Assembly (NCBI GenBank): GCA_964648005.1
Contig: CAZYKR010000164.1
Span: forward strand, 1 to 9,831
Length of the DNA stretch: 9,831 nucleotides
Direction of reading: 5' to 3'
DNA from: JAGQTE01 sp964648005
GTDB taxonomy: Bacteria; Actinomycetota; Acidimicrobiia; Acidimicrobiales; Acidimicrobilacustridaceae
Below, one piece after another: positions 5,385 through 9,831 of this stretch. The notes under the pieces are model-generated. The model saw only the letters and a program-made list of their open reading frames with translations, was not told the DNA's origin and searched no databases. The translations under genes and the position numbers were made by a program. Numbering within the stretch: position 1 is the first letter of the stretch; the number at the start of each line of letters is the position of its first letter.

Positions 5385-6929
5385 ATGCGCCGGCCCGCTC
5401 GCACCATCACGGTCGCCCGCTGCCTGCTCGCCGGCGTGACCATCGCCGCGGCGATCCCGCCGTGGGGCTGGTGGCCCCTGGCGTTCCTGGGCGTGGCGCA
5501 GTGGGACCGGCTGCTCGCCGACCAGTCGCCACGGCGGCGCTTCGGGCGCAGCTGGCTCGTCGCCGCCGCCTGGCTGTACCCGGCGATGTTGTGGATGTAC
5601 GACCTGACGGCGCCGGGCTACGTCGTCGCCGGCGCCTTCTTCGCCGCCTTCTTCGCGCTGACGACCGCCGCCGTGCCGGCGAGCGCCCCGGCGCGCTGGG
5701 TGGCCCTGCCCGGCGCCATCGCCCTCGCCGAGCTCTGGCGCTGGACCTGGCCGTTCGGCGGCGTGCCCTTGGCCACCCTCGCCCAGAGCCAGGCCACGGC
5801 GCCGCTGGCGCAGGCCGCTCGCCTCGGGTCGGCCATCGCCGTGTCGGGCCTGGTCGCCGTCGGTGGTGTGGCGATCTCGGCCGCCTGGGACCGACGTTGG
5901 CGACCGGCCGCCGTCGCCGGCGGGGTGCTCGTGGTGGCGACGGTCGGCGGCTGGGTGGCGCCGCACGGTGGGCCGGCCGGCGAGCCGTTGCGGGTCGCGG
6001 TCGTGCAGGGCGGCGGCGAGCAGCGGACACGCGCTGCCACCAGCGATGCCGACGTGGTGTTCGCCCGCCACGTCGAGGCCACCGGTCTGATCGAGGGCGA
6101 GGTCGACCTGATCGTGTGGCCGGAGAACGTGGTGTCGCTCGACGGGTTGCTGCCGGGCTCGGTCGAGGACCGCACCCTGTCGGAGCTGGCCCGCAGCAAC
6201 GACGCCACGCTGATCGCGGGCGTCACCGAGGACGACTCGCCCACCACGTTCCGCAACGCCTCGGTCGTGTACAACCCCGACGGCACCCGCGGCGACCGCT
6301 ACGACAAGGTCCGGCGGGTCCCGTTCGGCGAGTACGTCCCGTTCCGCGACCTCATGACCTCGCTCGCCGGCGGCGCCGGCCTCCCCCTGCGTGACGCCGT
6401 GCCCGGAACGGAGCCAGCCGTCGTCGACACGGTGGACGGACCGATGGGCGTGGTCATCTCCTGGGAGGTGTTCTTCACCGACCGCGCCGACGACGCCATC
6501 GACAACGGCGGTCAGGCGCTGCTGAACCCCACCAACGGCGCCTCGTACTGGCTGACCCAGGTGCAGACCCAGCAGGTGGCGTCGTCGCGCCTGCGGGGCA
6601 TCGAGACGGGCCGGTGGGTGCTCCAAGCCGCCCCGACGGGGCTGAGCGCCATCGTCGATCCCGATGGCGCCGTCGTCACCTGCACCCTCGTGCGCCCCGG
6701 TGGCACGACCGAAGGGACGTGCCGCAGCGATGTCAGCGAGCAGGTCGTGCTGCAGACGACGATCGACCGGCGCACCGGGCCGACGATCGCCCGCGCCGTC
6801 GACGCCTGGCCGACGCTGCTGGCGTCCATCGCAGCGTTGCTCGGCGCCAACGTCTGGGACCGGCGACGTCGACTCCGGGACGGCGGCGACGCCCAAGGCG
6901 TCGGCGTCACACCTCCACCAGTAGGGTGA
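5385..6929 (+). CDS. lnt: Apolipoprotein N-acyltransferase homologue with Ser in place of the catalytic Cys
   Basis: A 514-residue polytopic membrane protein of the Lnt family, which transfers a third acyl chain to the N-terminal cysteine of lipoproteins. Residues 1-195 hold about six hydrophobic segments (near 11-38, 56-72, 77-98, 106-122, 146-165, 174-191). Residues about 200-460 form the nitrilase-like periplasmic domain, and a last hydrophobic segment (about 473-490) ends in RRRR, so the C-terminus is cytoplasmic as in Lnt. Glu247 (VWPEN), Lys308 (YDKVRRVPFGEYVPF) and Glu361 are present, and the tail GIETGRWVLQ and IVDPDG are family-typical. The nucleophile motif, ICYE in E. coli Lnt (Cys387), reads ISWE here: Ser359 is encoded by TCC at 6459-6461. 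No nearby cysteine can replace it; the only others are Cys13, Cys433 and Cys446. The protein may use serine, have changed substrate, or be inactive. The gene overlaps dtd by 23 bases, tail-to-tail. Confidence 0.88.
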   Translation: MRRPARTITVARCLLAGVTIAAAIPPWGWWPLAFLGVAQWDRLLADQSPRRRFGRSWLVAAAWLYPAMLWMYDLTAPGYVVAGAFFAAFFALTTAAVPASAPARWVALPGAIALAELWRWTWPFGGVPLATLAQSQATAPLAQAARLGSAIAVSGLVAVGGVAISAAWDRRWRPAAVAGGVLVVATVGGWVAPHGGPAGEPLRVAVVQGGGEQRTRAATSDADVVFARHVEATGLIEGEVDLIVWPENVVSLDGLLPGSVEDRTLSELARSNDATLIAGVTEDDSPTTFRNASVVYNPDGTRGDRYDKVRRVPFGEYVPFRDLMTSLAGGAGLPLRDAVPGTEPAVVDTVDGPMGVVISWEVFFTDRADDAIDNGGQALLNPTNGASYWLTQVQTQQVASSRLRGIETGRWVLQAAPTGLSAIVDPDGAVVTCTLVRPGGTTEGTCRSDVSEQVVLQTTIDRRTGPTIARAVDAWPTLLASIAALLGANVWDRRRRLRDGGDAQGVGVTPPPVG

Positions 6930-6930
6930 C
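6906..6930. terminator. Hairpin spanning both stop codons of the convergent lnt/dtd pair
   Basis: GTCAC-A-CCT (6906-6914) pairs with AGG-GTGAC (6923-6930), an 8-base stem with one bulged A and an 8-base loop. It contains the lnt stop (TGA 6927-6929) and the dtd stop (TCA on the plus strand, 6907-6909). Its position at a convergent junction suits a bidirectional terminator. There is no T-tract on either side, so this is tentative. Confidence 0.3.
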
Positions 6931-7350
6931 CGGCCCGTCGTTGACGATGGCCACGGCCATGTCGGCGCCGAAGCGCCCCGTGGCGACGGTGGCCCCGAGG
7001 CGGCGCAGCTCGTCGGCGACGACCTCCACCAGCGGCGCCGCCTGCTCCGGCCGCGCCGCCGCCATCCACGACGGGCGCCGCCCCTTGCGCGTGTCGCCGT
7101 AGAGCGTGAACTGGCTCACGACCAGCACCTCGCCGGTGGTGTCGGCGACCGAGCGTCCCATGGCGCCGCCGGCGTCGTCGTCCGCCATGATCCGCAGGCC
7201 CCAGATCCGGTCGGCGAGCTTGCGGGCCGTGGCCTCGTCGTCGTCGTGGGTCACCCCGACCAGCACGCACAGGCCGGCGCCGATGCGGCCCACCACCTCG
7301 CCGTCGACCGTCACGGAGGCCTCGCTCACCCGCTGCACCAGTCCGCGCAC
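6907..7350 (-). CDS. dtd: D-aminoacyl-tRNA deacylase
   Basis: A 147-residue cytoplasmic enzyme that hydrolyses D-amino acids (and glycine from mischarged tRNA) off tRNA as translation proofreading; the family is usually about 145 residues and dimeric. The N-terminus RGLVQRVSEASVTVDG, the SQFTLYGD motif (79-86, catalytic-loop Thr82) and the C-terminal NDGPVT (137-142, the cross-subunit Gly-cisPro motif) are all present, so it should be active. The start is GTG at 7350, not the ATG further upstream at 7413, because a strong ribosome binding site GGGAGGAG lies just before it and the longer reading adds 21 non-homologous Arg/Ser-rich residues. It is the only minus-strand gene in the window. It converges on lnt and diverges from the glycosyltransferase. 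Confidence 0.95.
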   Translation of the reverse strand: MRGLVQRVSEASVTVDGEVVGRIGAGLCVLVGVTHDDDEATARKLADRIWGLRIMADDDAGGAMGRSVADTTGEVLVVSQFTLYGDTRKGRRPSWMAAARPEQAAPLVEVVADELRRLGATVATGRFGADMAVAIVNDGPVTLLVEV

Positions 7351-7354
7351 GCTG

Positions 7355-7362
7355 CTCCTCCC
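7355..7362 (-). promoter_or_regulatory. Strong ribosome binding site of dtd
   Basis: On the minus strand GGGAGGAG is followed by CAGC and then GTG 7350. The GGGAGG core lies 6 bases from the start codon. It is the best Shine-Dalgarno match in the window and fixes the start at 7350. Confidence 0.75.
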
Positions 7363-7368
7363 GCCGCT

Positions 7369-7379
7369 GGAGCGGCTCC
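7369..7379. promoter_or_regulatory. Short palindrome between dtd and the glycosyltransferase operon
   Basis: GGAGC-G-GCTCC is a perfect 11-base palindrome, 9 bases upstream of the TTGACC element and inside the divergent intergenic region. It could be a regulator half-site pair or a hairpin in the dtd leader. In such GC-rich DNA it may also be chance. Confidence 0.25.
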
Positions 7380-7388
7380 GGGGCCGGT

Positions 7389-7417
7389 TTGACCTGTTCA
7401 GCCCCACCGGCAAGGCT
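7389..7417 (+). promoter_or_regulatory. Putative promoter of the glycosyltransferase-methyltransferase operon
   Basis: TTGACC (7389-7394), a 17-base spacer and AAGGCT (7412-7417) give a good -35 and a NANNNT -10. The predicted transcription start is near 7424, leaving a leader of about 46 bases with a ribosome binding site. The surrounding sequence (7388-7432) is less GC-rich than the flanking genes, as is usual for a promoter. Confidence 0.45.
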
Positions 7418-7452
7418 TTGTGATTCGTGTTCCGGCCCCGTCCGGCGGGCCG

Positions 7453-7461
7453 AGGAAGTGA
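7453..7461 (+). promoter_or_regulatory. Ribosome binding site deciding the GTG 7470 start
   Basis: AGGAAGTGA matches the anti-Shine-Dalgarno complement AGGAGGTGA at eight of nine bases and ends 8 bases before GTG 7470. The in-frame GTG at 7458 lies inside this site, so it is probably not the start codon. Confidence 0.6.
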
Positions 7462-7469
7462 GCCACGAC

Positions 7470-8834
7470 GTGAGTGACGAGCCGCTGAGCATCGCCTACC
7501 TGTGCTACCGGGGCAAGCCCCACGTCGGCGGCCAAGGCGTCTACACCCGCCACCTCACGAAAGCGCTCGTCGATCTCGGTCACCACGTCGAGGTGCTGGG
7601 CGGGCCACCGTACCCCGAGCTCGACGAGCGGGTCCCGCTGATCGAGCTCCCGAGCCTGCAGATCTACAACGACTACTTCCCGATGCGCATGCCCGGCCTG
7701 TGGGAGCTCAAGTCGGTCGCCGACTGGGTCGAGGTGTCGTCGTTCTCGCTGGGCAACTTCCCCGAGCCGCTGGCGTTCTCGATCCGGGCCTGGCAGCACC
7801 TGCGTCGACGCATCAACGAGTTCGACCTCGTGCAGGACAACCAGTGCCTGGGCTACGGCCTGCTGGCGATCGAGCACGAGGGCCTGCCCGTGTTGGCCAC
7901 GATCCACCATCCGATCACCGTCGATCGGCGCCTCGAGATGGAGCACGCCGAGACGGCGTGGCAGCGCATCGCCAAGGCCCGCTGGTACTCGTTCACCAAG
8001 ATGCAGACCCGCGTGGCCTCGCGCATGCCGCGGGTGCTCACGGTGTCGCAGAACTCCTACGAGGACATCCACCGCGACCACAAGGTGCCGACCGAGCGCC
8101 TCAACGTCGTGCCGGTCGGCGTCGACCAGGACTTGTTCCGCCCCCTCGACCACGTCGAGCGGGTCCCCGGACGCCTCATCACCACGGCGTCGGCGGACGT
8201 CACGATGAAGGGCCTGCGCTACCTGCTCGAGGCCCTGGCGAAGCTGCGCACCGAACGCCACGTCGAGCTCGTCGTCATCGGCAAGCTCAAAGAGGGCGGG
8301 CCGTCGGCGAAGGTCATCGACGAGCTGGGCCTGCGCGACGCCGTGACGTTCATCTCCGGCGTGCCCGAGCAGCGCATCATCGAGCTGTACTCCGAGGCCG
8401 AGCTGGCCGTCGTGCCGTCGCTCTACGAGGGCTTCTCGCTGCCGGCGATCGAGGCGATGTCGTGCGGCGTCCCACTGGTCGCCACGACCGGCGGGGCGCT
8501 GCCGGAGGTGGTCGGCACCGACGGCGACACCGCTCTGCTCGTCGAGCCCGGCAACAGCGAGGCGCTGGCCGAGCGCATCCGCGAAGCGCTCGACAACCCC
8601 GAGCTGCGCGCCCGTGTCGGCGCCAACGGCCGCCAGCGGGTCATCGACCGCTGGACATGGCGCCACACCGCCGTCGGCACCATCGAGCAGTACCGGGCCC
8701 TGCTGGCGGAGACGGCCGAGGTGCAGGCCCGCCGCCCTGGCGGCGCCTCGGCGGCGCCCCGTTTCCGGCCGCATGCGTTGTCCGACGCCACCGCCCGCAG
8801 CGCCGCCGCTCGCGCCCAGGCAGGGGACCGCTGA
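7470..8834 (+). CDS. GT4-family glycosyltransferase (GT-B fold)
   Basis: A 454-residue retaining glycosyltransferase that moves a sugar from an activated donor to an acceptor not identifiable from sequence. The N-terminal acceptor domain begins IAYLCYRGKPHVGGQGVY, including the glycine loop HVGGQG (18-23), and contains TIHHP (144-148). The C-terminal donor domain holds NVVPVGVD (212-219), MKGLRYLLEAL (246-256) and the nucleotide-sugar EX7E motif from Glu320 to Glu328 (EGFSLPAIE). No signal peptide or membrane span is seen, so it is cytosolic or membrane-peripheral. The last 35 residues are Ala/Arg-rich and likely disordered. It shares its stop codon's last base with the methyltransferase start (TGATG), which implies translational coupling. 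It appears to be the first gene of an operon with its own promoter. Confidence 0.9.
   Translation: MSDEPLSIAYLCYRGKPHVGGQGVYTRHLTKALVDLGHHVEVLGGPPYPELDERVPLIELPSLQIYNDYFPMRMPGLWELKSVADWVEVSSFSLGNFPEPLAFSIRAWQHLRRRINEFDLVQDNQCLGYGLLAIEHEGLPVLATIHHPITVDRRLEMEHAETAWQRIAKARWYSFTKMQTRVASRMPRVLTVSQNSYEDIHRDHKVPTERLNVVPVGVDQDLFRPLDHVERVPGRLITTASADVTMKGLRYLLEALAKLRTERHVELVVIGKLKEGGPSAKVIDELGLRDAVTFISGVPEQRIIELYSEAELAVVPSLYEGFSLPAIEAMSCGVPLVATTGGALPEVVGTDGDTALLVEPGNSEALAERIREALDNPELRARVGANGRQRVIDRWTWRHTAVGTIEQYRALLAETAEVQARRPGGASAAPRFRPHALSDATARSAAARAQAGDR
8822..8827 (+). promoter_or_regulatory. Ribosome binding site of the methyltransferase
   Basis: AGGGGA lies 6 bases before ATG 8834, inside the end of the glycosyltransferase gene. 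It supports ATG 8834 and the 1-base overlap. Confidence 0.6.
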
Positions 8835-9604
8835 TGCTCACCGTCGACTACGACGTCTTGGACCTGCGCCCCGGCCAGCTGATGCTCGACCTCGGCTGCG
8901 GCTTCGGTCGCCACGCCTTCGAGGCGTTCCGCCGAGGTGGGCGGGTCGTCGCCTGCGACATGGCGGTGCCCGAGCTGCGCGAGTGCCGCGCCCTGTTCGA
9001 AGCCATGGTCCTCGCCGGCGAGGCCGACGAGGACGGCATGGCCGACGCCACCTGTGGCGACGCCACGCGGCTGCCCTTCCCCGACGCCACGTTCGACCGC
9101 ATCATCGCCTCCGAGGTGATGGAGCACATCCCCGACGACAACGCCGCGCTCACCGAGCTCGTGCGGGTGCTCAAGCCCGGCGGCCGCATCGCCATCACCG
9201 TGCCGGCGTTCCTCGCCGAGACGGTGTGCTGGCAGCTGTCCGACGAGTACTACGCGCCGAAGTCCCAGGGCGGCCACGTGCGCATCTACACCGAGTCGCT
9301 GCTGCGCCAGAAGATGGAGAGCAGCGGGCTCGAGCCCGACGCGTCGCACAAGGCCCACGCGCTGCACACCCCGTACTGGTGGCTCAAGTGCGCCGTCGGC
9401 CCCCGCAACGACGACTTCCCCCTGGTGAAGCTCTACAACAAGGTGCTGGTCTGGGACATCGCCAAGGCGCCGATCGTGACCCGCACCACCGAGAAGGTGC
9501 TCAACCCCGTGCTCGGCAAGAGCCTGGTCGTCTACGCCACCAAGCCCGTCACCGTGACGCCCGAGCGCAACGACGCCGACCGGCGTGAGGCCGCCCGTGT
9601 CTGA
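8834..9604 (+). CDS. Class I SAM-dependent methyltransferase
   Basis: A 256-residue soluble methyltransferase. Residues 10-125 form the Rossmann core: motif I LDLGCGFGRH (18-27), an acidic residue Asp42 ending strand 2, DATRLPFPDATFDRI (76-90), SEVMEHI (93-99) and LKPGGRI (113-119). This pattern belongs to the ubiquinone/menaquinone- and polysaccharide-methylating Methyltransf_11 type. The C-terminal half (about 130-235), rich in aromatic residues (YYAP, TPYWWLK, VLVWD), is not a core methyltransferase part and probably binds the substrate. The substrate is unknown; the neighbouring glycosyltransferase suggests a sugar or glycolipid. It overlaps the upstream gene by 1 base and the downstream gene by 8 bases. 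Confidence 0.88.
   Translation: MLTVDYDVLDLRPGQLMLDLGCGFGRHAFEAFRRGGRVVACDMAVPELRECRALFEAMVLAGEADEDGMADATCGDATRLPFPDATFDRIIASEVMEHIPDDNAALTELVRVLKPGGRIAITVPAFLAETVCWQLSDEYYAPKSQGGHVRIYTESLLRQKMESSGLEPDASHKAHALHTPYWWLKCAVGPRNDDFPLVKLYNKVLVWDIAKAPIVTRTTEKVLNPVLGKSLVVYATKPVTVTPERNDADRREAARV
9586..9590 (+). promoter_or_regulatory. Ribosome binding site of the terminal partial gene
   Basis: TGAGG lies 6 bases before GTG 9597, within the end of the methyltransferase gene. It supports translational coupling of the third cassette gene. Confidence 0.5.
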
Positions 9605-9831
9605 GGTGACGATCCCGTCCGTGCCCGGTGTGCTGAGCGCCGCGGATGTGGCGGCGACCGTCGACGCCATCGCCTCGTGGCAGCTGCCCAACGGGATGGT
9701 GCCGTGGTTCCCCGGAGGCCACGCGGATCCCTGGAACCACGTCGAGGCGCTCATGGCCCTGATGCTGGGAGGACACCGCAGGCAGGCCGAGCTGGGCTTC
9801 GAGTGGTTGCAGAAGGAGCAGCGCGACGACG
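9597..9831 (+). CDS. Alpha-toroid protein, prenyltransferase/squalene-cyclase-like (5' part only)
   Basis: The first 78 codons of a gene cut by the window end. The translation has no signal peptide. It contains two helical repeat-like units: ATVDAIASWQLPNG with PWFPGGHADPWNHVEALMAL, then QAELGFEWLQKEQRDDG. The repeating pattern of helix, WQ or WL, Gln and a final Gly is what is seen in (alpha/alpha)6 toroids such as the prenyltransferase beta subunit and squalene cyclase families. Some glycoside hydrolases share that fold, so lipid processing and sugar processing are both open. The start at GTG 9597 overlaps the methyltransferase by 8 bases and has a ribosome binding site, so it belongs to the same operon. 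Function is not assigned. Confidence 0.7.
   Translation, partial: MSEVTIPSVPGVLSAADVAATVDAIASWQLPNGMVPWFPGGHADPWNHVEALMALMLGGHRRQAELGFEWLQKEQRDD

Noticed and set aside
4251..6896. An 881-codon open reading frame on the minus strand opposite sortase and lnt
   Set aside because: It is antisense to two genes with clear motifs, has no recognisable domain, and is rich in Arg, Gly and Ala, as expected from the complement of GC-rich coding DNA.
7398..8774. A 458-codon minus-strand frame opposite the glycosyltransferase
   Set aside because: It has no conserved domain, and the plus strand has a well-supported GT4 protein with a ribosome binding site.
1..9831. tRNA, rRNA, insertion sequences, long repeats, phage or plasmid genes
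   Set aside because: I looked for such patterns on both strands and saw none. Base composition and gene packing are uniform, with nothing that signals an inserted element.

Overview
The window is very GC-rich DNA, densely packed with genes, and looks like a high-GC actinobacterium. The signs are a coproporphyrin-type haem pathway (CgoX plus CpfC), a class E sortase, an FtsX-type coiled-coil murein peptidase, many GTG starts, and several genes without a Shine-Dalgarno sequence. Acidimicrobiia (Ilumatobacter or Iamia relatives) would fit, but that is inference. No RNA gene, CRISPR array or mobile element is visible, and no gene-free stretch exceeds about 120 bases.

Layout. Positions 2-28 look like the last codons of an upstream gene. 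87-2516 encodes one 809-residue protein that joins a ferrochelatase (CpfC/HemH) to a coproporphyrinogen oxidase (CgoX/HemY), two consecutive haem steps in one chain. 2555-3835 is a secreted coiled-coil M23 endopeptidase. 3868-4452 is a small alpha/beta hydrolase. 4500-5303 is a class E sortase. 5385-6929 is an apolipoprotein N-acyltransferase (Lnt) homologue in which the catalytic cysteine is replaced by serine. 6907-7350 on the minus strand is D-aminoacyl-tRNA deacylase (dtd), which overlaps the end of lnt tail-to-tail. A promoter region at about 7351-7469 is followed by a tightly coupled cassette: a GT4 glycosyltransferase (7470-8834), a SAM-dependent methyltransferase (8834-9604), and the start of an alpha-toroid (prenyltransferase/squalene-cyclase-like) protein that runs off the end (9597-9831+).

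How they work together. The middle block (murein hydrolase, sortase, Lnt-like enzyme) concerns cell-envelope maturation, although the genes share little beyond strand and proximity. The last three genes overlap by 1 and 8 bases and each has its own ribosome binding site, so they are probably one operon acting on one, unidentified, glycosylated product. Four genes (haem fusion, M23, sortase, lnt) lack a Shine-Dalgarno sequence and have a -10-like hexamer 6-9 bases before the start codon, which suggests leaderless mRNAs. The points most worth checking are the Cys-to-Ser change in Lnt, the haem enzyme fusion with its Firmicutes-like ferrochelatase half, and the glycosyltransferase-methyltransferase-toroid cassette.
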